DNA of 64,000 nucleotides from an uncultured Polaribacter sp. (GCF_947496195.1 NZ_CANMBY010000001.1:124001-188000), one strand, 5' to 3'; shown: positions 7,715 through 17,773, counted from the stretch's first letter. The notes: generated by a model from the letters alone, not told the origin. Translations and numbers: made by a program.

Positions 7715-10700
7715 TTATTCTATAATTAATTTTCTTGCTGATTGCTTATTTCCATTTGTTATTTTTAACAAATACAATCCTTTAGCTAAGTTGTTAAATT
7801 GAATTTCTTCTCTAAATAAGGCCTTTGTATCTCTAAATATTTTTTCAGCTACTTGTCTTCCTCTAACATCATATAATTGAAGCGTAGTTTTAGAAGTATC
7901 TAAAGTTTCAAACATTAACGTAAAGTTTCCAGAATTAGGATTAGGAAACAAGTTAAATTTATTAAAAGACACATCTTCTAAAGAAGCTGTTGCATCTTCT
8001 ATGATTAAAGTATAGTCCTCTACTTCACCATCAAAATCTAATTCACATGCTGTAGGGTAAACAATAGGACTTGGGTCAGTATATTTTGTAGAGATCCTCA
8101 TTGTAATAGGCCCTAATTTTGCTGTTGCAGGCACTGTTATAGAAAATGGACTTGAATCTGTAACTCCATTTGGAGTGTTACTAGCACCACCTAAATCGTA
8201 CTCTTCTGTACTTGTATCAAAAATACAATCTCCATTCCAATCTATCCATGCTTTAGTTTGCACTCTATAGTTACCATCTGTATTTACACTTACAGATAAA
8301 TTATGTGTATCACCTCTTTTTACACTAGTAGATAAAGAAGTATAATCTGTATAAGGCACTGTTTTTCCTGATGCATTATCAATCGTATTAAACTGTACTA
8401 AGGTTGTACTTGTTGCAAAATCTAAACTACCTGTAGACGCACATACTGAACACCCTACTGTAGTAAAAGAAAATATTGAAGAGAAATTTCCTTCTGTACA
8501 ATTATTTTTAGGCTTTACTCTCCAAAAATACGTTGTAGATTCATTTAATGTAGACGTTGTAAAATTGGTAGTTGTTACTGTTCCACTACTAACGATGTTG
8601 TTAAAACCATTATCTGTAGCCACTTGCACTTCATAAGAAGCTGCATTAGTTTCTTCTTCCCAAGTTAGTATTGCTGAAGTTGCTACTCCTGTATCACTAT
8701 CTGCTGGTGAAGTTAAATTTACGGTATTTAAACTAGAACTAGTCACTTTTAAAACCACAGTAATCGTTTGCGTTTTTGAACTAGAGGTACCTGTAACATC
8801 AATATTGTAATTTATTGGTATGACTCCATTTAAATTAGAAACAGTCATCATTACATTACCATCTGCATTTATTGTAGTGGGGCTAAATGTTACTTGTGCT
8901 CCAAAAGGCTCGTTTGCTGCAGATAAAGTAACTGTTTCTGAAAAACCATTTACAAAATCAAAATTTAAACTATAGCTAGCAGATTGACCTGCAACATTAC
9001 ATGCAGATTGCACATCACTTGTGTTTGTTACAATAAATGTTGGTGCAGAATTAATTGTAATTGAACTATTGTTAACATTATAAAAAATATTACCTACTGC
9101 TTCAACCATAATTCTAACATTGTTAGAAGCATTATTGGGCACAATAATAGTTTCTGAACCGTCATTTGGTGTATTCGCTTTTAAAACTATTGGAAATGTA
9201 ATTCCACCATCTGTAGACATTTTTATATTTACTAATGTACAGTTAATTGGTGCTGCATTTGTTGTAGTATGAGACCATGTAATTTCTTGAGAAGAACCAA
9301 CATCCCAAGTTTCTGAACTTTGTTGTGAAGTCACTGTAAAAGCAGGCACATCTGCAACTGTTACTTTTACATCATCTCTTGCTGTACTTCCTCCTCCAGA
9401 ATTGTTATCTCTTACAGTAAAAGCAAAATTTAAATCTCTTGCAACAGAAGGTAAAACTTCCCAAGTACCATCTTTACCAGCAACAATTACTGATAAATCT
9501 GGAAAATATCTTACAGGTACAGTTTTAGAAGGTAAAGATCTAAACATTGGACCAACTGCATTCGTTGATTCAGGAGGCATGGTTGCCCCTACTTCATTAT
9601 CAATTTGTTCCCAATTATAGGTTAAAGAGTTTAAACCATCTGCATCTGTAGCTTCACCTGTTAATCTAAAAGGTGTAGATTTTGGTATAATATAATCGTT
9701 ACCAGCATAAGCTGTTGGTGTTGCATTATTAGTATCAGATAAAGTAGCACAATTACCAGAAGTTTGTATAATATTCTGCATTTGTGCAATACTTACTGTA
9801 TGAAAATGATCATCACTATTTCCTGTTGCATTTCCAGCCCCAAAAACATTTGGTGAACAAATACCTGCATAACCCATTATTGTAGATCCACTACCAGGTT
9901 CTACAGCAGTTGAATTTGTTCTATTACAACTGTTATTTTGTGTATGTGTTGCTCCAAATTGATGGCCTAATTCGTGCGCTACATAATCTATATCATAAGG
10001 ATCGTTAATTGGAGAAGATATACCTGTTACACCTCTTGCTTTTTGACCAGACACACAAACAACACCTAATCCTGCTAAGCCTGCACCACCAATACTAAAT
10101 ATGTGTCCTATATCGTAATTTGCATTTCCAATTTGAGCATCACAAATAGTCTGAGTTTCATTAATCATTGTACCTGCACTTCCATCAGAAATATTATCTG
10201 TATTTGCATCTAAAAAAATGATACTGTCATTATTACTAACAATAACCATATTTACACCTAAATCTTTTTCAAAAACTCCATTTATTCTAGTCATTGAAGT
10301 ATTCATAGCAGATAAAACAGCTGCTTTTTTCACAGCATCAGTAGCTGTTGAAGGTACATTTTGTCTATTGATATGAAACTGAGAATATTCGCCACTAGTT
10401 ACAATTGCAATTCTATAGGTTCTTAATTTACCATCATTAACTATTCTATTAAATGTAGTATACTCAATTTTTTCATTTACAGTTTCTTCTACCATACATT
10501 TAAAGTCAATCTCATTTTTTGGTAAGTTTAGTCTACTGTAAACAATATAATCTTTTTTGTCTTTAGAGTGTGGATCTATGTATACAGTAGCATGATTTCC
10601 AGAATATATAGTACCATGAAAACCATCTGTACCAATACTTATTTTTGCAATTGCTGTTGGGTCATCTATACCTTTTGCAGTATAAGATCTTATGTTTGGA

Positions 10701-11011
10701 TATTTTTCTTGTAAACCTTTTTCAAAAGTAGATGTTTCCTTAATTGTAAATCTCTTTAAATCTCCATTTGCGTCTGGTAATACAATCGTTTTTATAGCAT
10801 TTTTACTTTTTAAATTTAAACCATTTGTAAACGCTTTTACATCTAAAGAAATTAATTTATACTCTTTAGGAAAATTCTTTTTGCTATAAATTTCTTTAGT
10901 ATTTTTTTTGTAATCTAATTTTGTGATTTGCTCCCAAGTATTTTGAGAATAGGTATTTACACACATTATAAGTATTAAAAATGTGATAAATAAAGGATTT
11001 CTAACGATCAT
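7715..11011 (-). CDS. Secreted reprolysin-like zinc metalloprotease with T9SS sorting domain
   Basis: Large exported protease of 1098 residues. In order: signal peptide (residues 1-22, ending VNTYSQ); a prodomain with ITKLDYKKNTKEIYSKKN-like start; an M12B-type catalytic domain with the zinc motif HELGHQFGATH at about 345-355 and a downstream Met-turn candidate STIMGYAG; beta-sandwich and fibronectin III-like modules at about 550-850; a GEVEDY domain ending FDGEVEDYTLIIED; and a type A T9SS C-terminal domain over the last ~75 residues (NLFPNPNSGNFTL to KGLYLLKI). The T9SS domain predicts export through the outer membrane and cleavage or anchoring at the surface. Substrate unknown. Alone in its transcript, divergent from lipB. 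Confidence 0.93.
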   Translation of the reverse strand: MIVRNPLFITFLILIMCVNTYSQNTWEQITKLDYKKNTKEIYSKKNFPKEYKLISLDVKAFTNGLNLKSKNAIKTIVLPDANGDLKRFTIKETSTFEKGLQEKYPNIRSYTAKGIDDPTAIAKISIGTDGFHGTIYSGNHATVYIDPHSKDKKDYIVYSRLNLPKNEIDFKCMVEETVNEKIEYTTFNRIVNDGKLRTYRIAIVTSGEYSQFHINRQNVPSTATDAVKKAAVLSAMNTSMTRINGVFEKDLGVNMVIVSNNDSIIFLDANTDNISDGSAGTMINETQTICDAQIGNANYDIGHIFSIGGAGLAGLGVVCVSGQKARGVTGISSPINDPYDIDYVAHELGHQFGATHTQNNSCNRTNSTAVEPGSGSTIMGYAGICSPNVFGAGNATGNSDDHFHTVSIAQMQNIIQTSGNCATLSDTNNATPTAYAGNDYIIPKSTPFRLTGEATDADGLNSLTYNWEQIDNEVGATMPPESTNAVGPMFRSLPSKTVPVRYFPDLSVIVAGKDGTWEVLPSVARDLNFAFTVRDNNSGGGSTARDDVKVTVADVPAFTVTSQQSSETWDVGSSQEITWSHTTTNAAPINCTLVNIKMSTDGGITFPIVLKANTPNDGSETIIVPNNASNNVRIMVEAVGNIFYNVNNSSITINSAPTFIVTNTSDVQSACNVAGQSASYSLNFDFVNGFSETVTLSAANEPFGAQVTFSPTTINADGNVMMTVSNLNGVIPINYNIDVTGTSSSKTQTITVVLKVTSSSLNTVNLTSPADSDTGVATSAILTWEEETNAASYEVQVATDNGFNNIVSSGTVTTTNFTTSTLNESTTYFWRVKPKNNCTEGNFSSIFSFTTVGCSVCASTGSLDFATSTTLVQFNTIDNASGKTVPYTDYTSLSTSVKRGDTHNLSVSVNTDGNYRVQTKAWIDWNGDCIFDTSTEEYDLGGASNTPNGVTDSSPFSITVPATAKLGPITMRISTKYTDPSPIVYPTACELDFDGEVEDYTLIIEDATASLEDVSFNKFNLFPNPNSGNFTLMFETLDTSKTTLQLYDVRGRQVAEKIFRDTKALFREEIQFNNLAKGLYLLKITNGNKQSARKLIIE

Positions 11012-11054
11012 TTTTTTGATTATAAATTCTATTTCACCAAAGATAATGAATTAT

Positions 11055-11062
11055 TACCTTTG
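11055..11062 (+). promoter_or_regulatory. Bacteroidota -7 promoter box (lipB)
   Basis: TACCTTTG matches TAnnTTTG and ends 8 bases before the lipB ATG at 11071, which suggests a transcript with almost no leader. Confidence 0.55.
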
Positions 11063-11070
11063 CATTGTAT

Positions 11071-11778
11071 ATGAATAAAACTGTTTTACTTCAAGATTTA
11101 CATCAAAAAGACTACAAGGAAACTTGGGACTTTCAAACGGATTTACTCCAAGAAATTGTAGACACAAAAATTAGTAACCGTAGAAATAATCTTACTGAGG
11201 CTACTAAAAATCACTTTCTTTTTGTTGAGCATCCTCATGTGTACACACTAGGCAAAAGTGGAGATTTAAGTAATTTACTTTTAAATGAGGTGCAACTTGC
11301 AGAAAAAGGGGCTACTTTTTATAAGATTAATAGAGGTGGTGATATTACTTACCATGGTCCAGGGCAAATTGTAGGTTACCCAATTTTAGACTTAGAAAAT
11401 TTTTTTACAGATATTCATAAATACCTTCGTTTATTAGAAGAAACCATTATTTTAACCATTGCAGAGTATGGAATTAAAGGTACTAGAAGTGAAGGTGAAA
11501 CAGGTGTTTGGCTAGATGTTGGCACCCCTTTTGCACGTAAAATTTGTGCAATGGGTATTCGTTCTTCTAGATGGGTTACCATGCATGGTTTTGCTTTAAA
11601 CGCAAATGTTAACTTAGGCTATTTTGATAATATTATACCTTGTGGTATAAGAGGTAAAGCTGTGACTTCTATGGAAGCTGAATTGGGTAAAAAAGTAGAT
11701 ATAGAAGAAGTAAAACAAAAAATATTAAAGCATTTTAAAGCATTATTTGAGGTTGATGAGTTATTAATTGGTAGTTAA
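11071..11778 (+). CDS. lipB: Lipoyl(octanoyl) transferase
   Basis: Transfers octanoyl groups from acyl carrier protein to lipoyl domains, the first step of endogenous protein lipoylation in the cytoplasm. The 235-residue product contains the signature RGGDITYHGPGQIVGYP and the catalytic lysine region ARKICAMGIRSSRWVTMHG. The catalytic cysteine is in NIIPCGIRGKAVTSM, about 40 residues from the C-terminus. A TTG two codons upstream (11065) is in frame, but the ATG at 11071 is a better start and fits the promoter box. No lipA is visible nearby. Confidence 0.95.
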   Translation: MNKTVLLQDLHQKDYKETWDFQTDLLQEIVDTKISNRRNNLTEATKNHFLFVEHPHVYTLGKSGDLSNLLLNEVQLAEKGATFYKINRGGDITYHGPGQIVGYPILDLENFFTDIHKYLRLLEETIILTIAEYGIKGTRSEGETGVWLDVGTPFARKICAMGIRSSRWVTMHGFALNANVNLGYFDNIIPCGIRGKAVTSMEAELGKKVDIEEVKQKILKHFKALFEVDELLIGS

Positions 11779-11824
11779 TGGTTTGTAGTTGATGGTTTAT
11801 AAAAAAAACTTACAACTAATACCA

Positions 11825-12877
11825 TTATTTCTCTTCGTTAAAGTATACTTTATAATACTTCATTTTCTTTTCTTCATCATAGCCTCTTTCTAAATATTCA
11901 GAAGCTGCATCTGGTGCATCTACATCTAATTTTATACTAATATTTGTGTCTAATTTAATTTCTGTCTTTAGCCTACTTTTTTCTTTTTTTAAGACCACTC
12001 CAGAAACATCAAAATTATTTCTAATTAAAACATCATTTAACGTTTCGTAGTGTTTTTTATAATCTTCAAATAAGTCTTTATGTTTTTCTTCTTCAAAGAT
12101 TTCATCTTTAAAATTATGATAATCTACAGATTCATGTTCTTTAAAATAATCTACAGTATTGGCTAAAAAATTACCTTGTTCGTGTTTGCCAAATTCTGGT
12201 TTTATCACTTCTTCTGAGAAAGAAGAACATAGTTCTAAATAGTTTTGAGTGTGCGAATTATAATCATCTGCTAGTTTAACACCCAAGAAATTCTTAATCC
12301 AATACTGAGCGTCATAATTATTATTATCTACAGAAAACACTACAGTACCTTCTGTGTCAGTTGTATTTAAAATTAAACAACCTTTATCTATTTTTTTAGT
12401 AGAAATACCTTGTTGTACAACAACATCCCAACTTTCATTATCATCTAAATACGTTTGAAAGAAATCTACTTTGTTTTCAATTTTAAAAACACCTACAGCT
12501 TCTGTTAACACATCTTTATATTCTATCCCTTCTATAAAAACTACAATTACGTCACCTGTTTTAATCTGTGCAGAATTAGATTGTTCATACAAATGATTTA
12601 CAATGTTTTTAGAAAACTCAATAAAAGATTCTTCATTTGTAAATATTTCTGATGCATAATTATTCATTTCATTTAAACGAACATCTGCATGATGAGAAAA
12701 ACGATAGCTTTGTGTTAAATTACCAAAAGGCTTAAGTAAAAAGTTCTTCATTAAATCATACGTTTCTGCATCAAAACGAATTAATTCTTCTGAAAATACA
12801 TTTTGCCCACTATTGTATTTATTGGCAACTTTGTGCAATATACATTTTGTAATTTCTGCTCTCGTCTTTTTAATCAT
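11825..12877 (-). CDS. Nucleoid-associated protein, NdpA/YejK family
   Basis: A 350-residue soluble protein resembling the 37-kDa nucleoid-associated family (NdpA/YejK). Family-like features are an N-terminal segment running IHKV-like ILHKVANKYN, the SHHADVRLNEMNNYASEIF block near residue 60, GDVIVVFIEG near 108, and a C-terminal region rich in acidic residues and lysine that binds DNA in homologues. The E. coli member binds nucleoid DNA, but its role is not well defined. It lies 32 bases downstream of rnhB on the same strand, so the two may be cotranscribed. It converges with lipB. Confidence 0.8.
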   Translation of the reverse strand: MIKKTRAEITKCILHKVANKYNSGQNVFSEELIRFDAETYDLMKNFLLKPFGNLTQSYRFSHHADVRLNEMNNYASEIFTNEESFIEFSKNIVNHLYEQSNSAQIKTGDVIVVFIEGIEYKDVLTEAVGVFKIENKVDFFQTYLDDNESWDVVVQQGISTKKIDKGCLILNTTDTEGTVVFSVDNNNYDAQYWIKNFLGVKLADDYNSHTQNYLELCSSFSEEVIKPEFGKHEQGNFLANTVDYFKEHESVDYHNFKDEIFEEEKHKDLFEDYKKHYETLNDVLIRNNFDVSGVVLKKEKSRLKTEIKLDTNISIKLDVDAPDAASEYLERGYDEEKKMKYYKVYFNEEK

Positions 12878-12909
12878 CTATTCTAAGTTTGGTTCGCAAA
12901 AGTAAAAAA

Positions 12910-13509
12910 TTACAACGCTAATTTTAATTGTTCTGGTAATAATTTAAACGATTTTCTGTGATATTTAGTAACTCCAAAATTTCGAATGGCCTCTCTATGT
13001 TCTTTTGTTGGATAGCCTTTGTTTTTTTGCCAATTGTAGTCTGAATATTCTAAATGAATTTTCTCCATATATTCATCTCTATATGTTTTGGCTAAAACAG
13101 AAGCTGCAGCAATACTTAAGTATTTAGAATCTCCTTTTACAATAGTTTTGTGTGGTATTTCTTTATAATTTTTAAATTTATTACCATCTACAATAATAAA
13201 TTCTGGTGTTGTTTTTAATTGAGCTATAGCTCTATGCATACCAGTAATAGAGGCTTGTAAAACATTAATTTTATCTACCTCTTCTTGCCAAACAAAAGAA
13301 ACAGCAAAAGCAAGAGATTGCGCTTCTATTATAGGTTTTAATTCTTTTCTTTTTTTCTCTGAAAGTTGTTTAGAATCATTTAAAAAAGGATGTGAAAAAT
13401 CATTAGGTAAAATAACTGCAGCAGCAACTACTGGGCCAGCTAAACAACCTCTGCCTGCTTCGTCTGTACCTGCTTCTAAATCAAAACCACTGTAATTTAA
13501 CTTTAACAT
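12910..13509 (-). CDS. rnhB: Ribonuclease HII
   Basis: Endonuclease that cuts RNA in RNA:DNA hybrids and at single ribonucleotides embedded in DNA. The 199-residue product has the full acidic active site: [14 protein letters not shown] (Asp16, Glu17), the aspartate in FIIVDGNKF, and [22 protein letters not shown]. The GRG loop recognises the ribonucleotide junction. Length and motifs are standard. It diverges from the putative porin gene at 13590 with an 80-bp shared upstream region. Confidence 0.96.
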   Translation of the reverse strand: MLKLNYSGFDLEAGTDEAGRGCLAGPVVAAAVILPNDFSHPFLNDSKQLSEKKRKELKPIIEAQSLAFAVSFVWQEEVDKINVLQASITGMHRAIAQLKTTPEFIIVDGNKFKNYKEIPHKTIVKGDSKYLSIAAASVLAKTYRDEYMEKIHLEYSDYNWQKNKGYPTKEHREAIRNFGVTKYHRKSFKLLPEQLKLAL

Positions 13510-13566
13510 ATTACAAATTAACAGATTTCGCTATAATTAAAGGCAACAATTTTCGTTTTATTATTT

Positions 13567-13574
13567 TACTTTTG
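13567..13574 (+). promoter_or_regulatory. Bacteroidota -7 promoter box (putative porin)
   Basis: TACTTTTG matches TAnnTTTG and ends 15 bases before the first ATG of the porin gene at 13590. Confidence 0.5.
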
Positions 13575-13589
13575 TTGCTGTTATATTTT

Positions 13590-15563
13590 ATGATGAATAC
13601 ATATAGAGTTTTATTTTTTTTACTATTCTTATTTTCTGTAAACACCCTTTTTTCTCAAAGAAAATTATCAGGTAATGAGAAAAGAGAAAGCACTTTTATA
13701 AATGCAAATGGTGAGATAGATACTTTAAAAACATCAAAATCTACAAAGGTTATTCTATCTGGAGACACAAAGTATACAGACTACAAAATTTTTTCTTTTA
13801 ATAGAGATACCACTTACATAGACACTACTTTAACCATAAAAAAACATTATCTATTTAACTATTTAAGAAAAGATAATTTTGAGTTATTTCAATTTCACAA
13901 CCAAGGACAAACGTATAATAATTTAGGCTATCGTTTCGATGATTTAAATAGGTTACCCGATTTTGGGTTTAGCGCAAAACAGTTTCCGTATTTAGATGTA
14001 GAGGATGTAAAGTATTACGAAGTTCCTACACCAACTACAGAAATCACTTACAAAACCGGTTTGCAACAAGGGCAATTTGTTGATGCCATTTTTACCTTGA
14101 ATTTTTCTCGACGTTTAAATGTTTCTTTATCATATAAAGGCTTACGTTCTTTAGGTGCATATAGAAGAGCTCTAGTAAGTAGTGGTAATTTTAGAGGTAC
14201 TTTTAGTTATAGAACTAAAGAAAATCAATATGAAATAAGAGGACATTTAACAACTCAAGATTTCTTTCATGAAGAAAATGGTGGCTTAACAGCCTCTGCC
14301 TTGCAAAGTTTTATTGATGAAGACCCAAATTTCGACCAACGCTCTAGACTTGATGTAAATTTAATTGATGCCGAAAGTCAATTTAACAGCACACGTTTTT
14401 ATGTAGAACATAGCTATAAATTACTAGCAAGCAAAGACTCTTTATCTAAAAAAGATTTTACCAATTTAAAAGTTGGTCATGTATTTACAAGTGAAAGTAA
14501 GTCGTATAATTTTACACAACCCACAAACACCACCTCTATTTTTGGTGATGCCAACAGCACAAACCCATCTAATAACGATGCTTTAAGTACTATTACGAAT
14601 AACGAATTAAACTTAGAGTTTAACTCTAAATATGTCTTAGGTAAATTTAAAGCCAAAGTACATGTAACAAATTACTCCTATGGGTATGACACAATTTTAA
14701 ACTCAACAAGTACTATTAATAGATTAAAATTAGAAGGTAATGCCATTTCTTTTGGAGGTTCTTGGAACGGAAAAATAAAAAACTTTAAAATAAATGCAGA
14801 CGCTTCTGTAACTCCTGGTTCTGGAAGGTTGTCTGGAAATTATTTTAAAGGAGAAGCTATCTTTTCTAAAGACAGTGTATTTGATGTAAGAGGTAGTGTT
14901 TTATTAAGTTCTAAATCGCCAAACTTTAATACATTATTACATCAAAGTAAATATGATGATTATAATTGGCAAAATAATTTTAGTAATGTTAATACTAGAG
15001 ATTTAGGTTTTTCTTTACAATCTAAATGGATTAATGGTTCTGTTAATTTTACCAATATCGACAACTATACTTATTTTGATGAAAATAGTTTACCACAACA
15101 ATTTGCCAATCAAATTACTTACTTAAAGGTAAAAGCAAATCGTGAATTTAAGTTTTGGAAACTTGCTTTAGACAATACAGTCATGTATCAAAATGTAAGC
15201 AGTGGAAGTTCGGTTTTTAGAGTACCCGAATTTGTCACTAGAAATACATTTTATTACACAGACGATTGGTTTAAAGGCAAACCTATGTTAGTAAATATTG
15301 GGGTTACTTTTAGGTATTTTACCCAATATCAAATGAATGCTTACAATCCTTTGTTAGCAGAATTTAGATTACAAAACACAGAGGAAATAGGTTTCCCAAC
15401 TGTAGATTTTTTCTTTAATGCTAGAGTTCGAAGAACTAGGTTGTATTTGCAAGTAGACAATGTAACTTCTGGGTTTAGCAAAAAGAATTATTTTTCTGCA
15501 CCAAATTACCCTTTTAGAGATTTTACAGTACGTTTTGGTTTGGTTTGGAATTGGTTTATATAA
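13590..15563 (+). CDS. Putative outer-membrane porin
   Basis: A 657-residue exported protein with signal peptide (MMNTYRVLFFLLFLFSVNTLFSQ). The rest is dominated by alternating polar/aromatic beta strands, with the last residues ending in an aromatic strand (FRDFTVRFGLVWNWFI), as expected of an outer-membrane beta barrel. It fits the Bacteroidota 'putative porin' family, including the early YFNYLRKDNFELF-like and FHNQGQTYNNLG blocks. The substrate is unknown. The ATG at 13590 or 13593 is preferred over an in-frame TTG at 13572, which lies inside the promoter box. Its stop is immediately followed by the small membrane protein gene. Confidence 0.8.
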   Translation: MMNTYRVLFFLLFLFSVNTLFSQRKLSGNEKRESTFINANGEIDTLKTSKSTKVILSGDTKYTDYKIFSFNRDTTYIDTTLTIKKHYLFNYLRKDNFELFQFHNQGQTYNNLGYRFDDLNRLPDFGFSAKQFPYLDVEDVKYYEVPTPTTEITYKTGLQQGQFVDAIFTLNFSRRLNVSLSYKGLRSLGAYRRALVSSGNFRGTFSYRTKENQYEIRGHLTTQDFFHEENGGLTASALQSFIDEDPNFDQRSRLDVNLIDAESQFNSTRFYVEHSYKLLASKDSLSKKDFTNLKVGHVFTSESKSYNFTQPTNTTSIFGDANSTNPSNNDALSTITNNELNLEFNSKYVLGKFKAKVHVTNYSYGYDTILNSTSTINRLKLEGNAISFGGSWNGKIKNFKINADASVTPGSGRLSGNYFKGEAIFSKDSVFDVRGSVLLSSKSPNFNTLLHQSKYDDYNWQNNFSNVNTRDLGFSLQSKWINGSVNFTNIDNYTYFDENSLPQQFANQITYLKVKANREFKFWKLALDNTVMYQNVSSGSSVFRVPEFVTRNTFYYTDDWFKGKPMLVNIGVTFRYFTQYQMNAYNPLLAEFRLQNTEEIGFPTVDFFFNARVRRTRLYLQVDNVTSGFSKKNYFSAPNYPFRDFTVRFGLVWNWFI

Positions 15564-15564
15564 T

Positions 15565-15819
15565 ATGAAAAAGCAACTAAAAAATAACTGGAAACTCTTT
15601 TTAATAGCAAGTTTAACTTTAGGCTTGGCACCTTTTAATCCTCCTCATATAGTAGGAAAACTGAATTGGATTTTAGGAGGTAATGCTTTTCATCCTGAAA
15701 AAGGACTGCAACCACAAGATTGGTTTGATGTTTTATTACATGGAAGTCCATGGGTTTTACTCATCATTTCTATACTTCTAAATTTTTTTGCATTATTAGC
15801 AAAAAACGACCAGCAATAG
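15565..15819 (+). CDS. Small membrane protein, 84 residues
   Basis: Starts at the ATG at 15565, directly after the porin stop codon, so it is translationally coupled to the porin. It has two hydrophobic segments: residues 9-24 (WKLFLIASLTLGLAPF) and 60-77 (PWVLLIISILLNFFALL). A conserved-looking loop between them contains PPHIVGKLNWILGG and QPQDWFDVLLHGSPW. Proteins of this pattern are widespread in Bacteroidota; I know of no demonstrated function. The last 50 bases overlap the 3' end of the convergent GNAT gene. Confidence 0.75.
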   Translation: MKKQLKNNWKLFLIASLTLGLAPFNPPHIVGKLNWILGGNAFHPEKGLQPQDWFDVLLHGSPWVLLIISILLNFFALLAKNDQQ

Positions 15820-16222
15820 AACTTTCTTTTTTGTCTATAATTTTAAATCCTTGAGAGGTATAAAAAGCAACAGCATTTGGGTCTGCTAATAACGTAACCG
15901 TTTTTACCTTTACATTTTTAGCTTTTTTAAAAGCATGTTGTAGCAATTGCTTTCCAATTCCTTTTCCTATAAAATTGGGTAAAACAAACAACATTTCTAA
16001 TTCACAATTATTGTTTTGTGGTTGGTTTAAGATATAGAAACCAACAATCTCATCTTCTACTAGAAAGTTAAAAGTATGTGTTTCTAAAATTAGGTTTTCA
16101 GAAACTGTTAAATCATCTACCCAACTATCAAGTTGCTGTTTTGTATAGCCCCAAAAGCTTTTAGAAATCATTGCTATTTCAGAAAGTAAACTTGCGTCTG
16201 AAATGTTCGCTTTTACAATCAT
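15770..16222 (-). CDS. GNAT family N-acetyltransferase
   Basis: A 150-residue single-domain acetyltransferase. The acetyl-CoA binding motif A is seen in LEMLFVLPNFIGKGIGKQLLQHAFKKAK (Q/RxxGxG/A, here the NFIGKGIG loop), followed by VTLLADPNAVAFYTSQGFKI, the usual motif B with FYxxxGF. Substrate unknown. It starts one base after the nhaC stop on the same strand, so it is probably cotranscribed with nhaC. Its 3' end overlaps the small membrane protein gene by 50 bases on the opposite strand. Confidence 0.9.
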   Translation of the reverse strand: MIVKANISDASLLSEIAMISKSFWGYTKQQLDSWVDDLTVSENLILETHTFNFLVEDEIVGFYILNQPQNNNCELEMLFVLPNFIGKGIGKQLLQHAFKKAKNVKVKTVTLLADPNAVAFYTSQGFKIIDKKESSIAGRFLLIMQKNLEV

Positions 16223-16223
16223 T

Positions 16224-17693
16224 TTACTTTTTAAGTAATCTTCTTATCTGAATGTTAAAGGCCGCAAATATAAGTGTCATAATTGGGCTTAAATAGTTAA
16301 AGATTGCATACACAAAATAATCTGCTACACTTACACCTAATACTCCAGATTGATAGGCACCACAAGTATTCCAAGGAATTAAAACAGAGGTTACTGTACC
16401 AGAATCTTCTAAAGTTCTACTTAAATTTTCAGGTGCTAATCCTCTATCTTCATAGGCTTTTTTAAACATTTTACCTGGCACTACTATGGCTAAGTATTGG
16501 TCTGATGCCACAATGTTTAATCCTAAACAACTCGCTACTGTACTTGCAAATAAACCAAAGATTGATGTAGCTACAGATAGTAAACTTTTTGTAATTTTTG
16601 CTAAAGCTCCAATACCATCCATTACCCCACCAAAAACCATAGCACATATAATTAAATACACTGTCCAAAGCATACCTTGCATGCCTTTAGCAGAAAATAA
16701 TTGGGTTAACTTTTCATTATCTGTTTCTACTTGGGTTTCAATTAAAATAGAATCTAGTATCGATGTAAATTTAGAATCAGAAATACTTAATAGCACATCG
16801 TTCTGAAAAATTAAGGCTAACACTATTGCAGATAATACCCCAATTCCTAAAGATATTAATGGTTTTACTTTAAATACAATAAGTACAATAACCAATAATG
16901 GCACTATAAACAACCAAGGTGTAATATTAAAAGTAGATTGTACTACATTTAATAAGTTGCTAACGTCTGCATCTCCAGTAGTTTCAATAGTTCCGCTTAA
17001 AACAGAAAATACAATTAAGGTAATTAAAATGCTTGGTATTGTTGTATAAAACATATACCTAATATGTGTAAACAAATCTGTACCAGCCATAGCTGGTGCT
17101 AAATTTGTAGTATCTGATAATGGAGACATTTTATCGCCGAAATAAGCTCCAGAAATTACAGCTCCTGCAATCATACCTGTAGGTATACCTAATGCACTAC
17201 CAATACTCACCAAAGCAATACCTACTGTTGCAGAAGTAGTCCAAGAACTACCTGTTGCAATAGAAATAATGGCTGCAATAATAATAGAAACTGGTAAAAA
17301 TAAAGCAGGACTTAATACTTGTAATCCGTAATAAACCATTGCAGGAATTATACCACTAACCAACCAAGTACCTGCTAAAGCACCTACTAAAAATAAAATG
17401 GCTATGGGTACTAAAATACTCTTTAAATTTTCGAGTATTTCTTGAAACATTATGGCAAATGGCACTTTTTTAAATACCCCAACTACTGCAGCTGCCAAAC
17501 CTCCTAATAATAAAATGAACTGATTTGTATAGGCACCAAACCACTCTTGATCTTCAACAAAAAAGATGTTGTAAGCTAATAAACTCATTAAAATAACAAC
17601 AGGAATTAAAGATTCAAAAAGATTTAATTCTTTGTTTTCGATAATTTTTTGATGATCTGTTTCTATTTCTGAGAGTTTATTTTTATCGTCCAT
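16224..17693 (-). CDS. nhaC: Na+/H+ antiporter, NhaC family
   Basis: Inner-membrane antiporter of 489 residues with about 11-12 hydrophobic helices after a short acidic cytoplasmic N-terminus. NhaC-type marks are IATGSSWTTSATVGIAL near residues 145-160 and GAVISGAYFGDKMSPLSDTTNLAPA near 178-202, the latter carrying the conserved acidic and polar ion-path residues. The duplicated C-terminal half has VASDQYLAIVVPGKMF and EDSGTVTSVLIPWNTCGAY. Function: sodium extrusion and pH homeostasis, consistent with the sodium pump Na+-NQR in the same window. It is divergent from the YdjM-like gene. Confidence 0.93.
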   Translation of the reverse strand: MDDKNKLSEIETDHQKIIENKELNLFESLIPVVILMSLLAYNIFFVEDQEWFGAYTNQFILLLGGLAAAVVGVFKKVPFAIMFQEILENLKSILVPIAILFLVGALAGTWLVSGIIPAMVYYGLQVLSPALFLPVSIIIAAIISIATGSSWTTSATVGIALVSIGSALGIPTGMIAGAVISGAYFGDKMSPLSDTTNLAPAMAGTDLFTHIRYMFYTTIPSILITLIVFSVLSGTIETTGDADVSNLLNVVQSTFNITPWLFIVPLLVIVLIVFKVKPLISLGIGVLSAIVLALIFQNDVLLSISDSKFTSILDSILIETQVETDNEKLTQLFSAKGMQGMLWTVYLIICAMVFGGVMDGIGALAKITKSLLSVATSIFGLFASTVASCLGLNIVASDQYLAIVVPGKMFKKAYEDRGLAPENLSRTLEDSGTVTSVLIPWNTCGAYQSGVLGVSVADYFVYAIFNYLSPIMTLIFAAFNIQIRRLLKK

Positions 17694-17761
17694 TGAAGTT
17701 TTTAATTATGAGTTGTAATGTTACGATTTTGTAAAGACTTACACAAATATAATCTGTTTAC

Positions 17762-17769
17762 TAACTTTG
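17762..17769 (+). promoter_or_regulatory. Bacteroidota -7 promoter box (YdjM-like gene)
   Basis: TAACTTTG matches TAnnTTTG and ends 4 bases before the ATG at 17774, predicting a leaderless or nearly leaderless transcript. Confidence 0.55.
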
Positions 17770-17773
17770 CTTT

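Noticed and set aside
7715..11011. Prophage or phage tail-type repeats in the large protease
   Set aside because: The repeats are fibronectin/GEVEDY/T9SS modules of a secreted protease; no phage genes are in the window.
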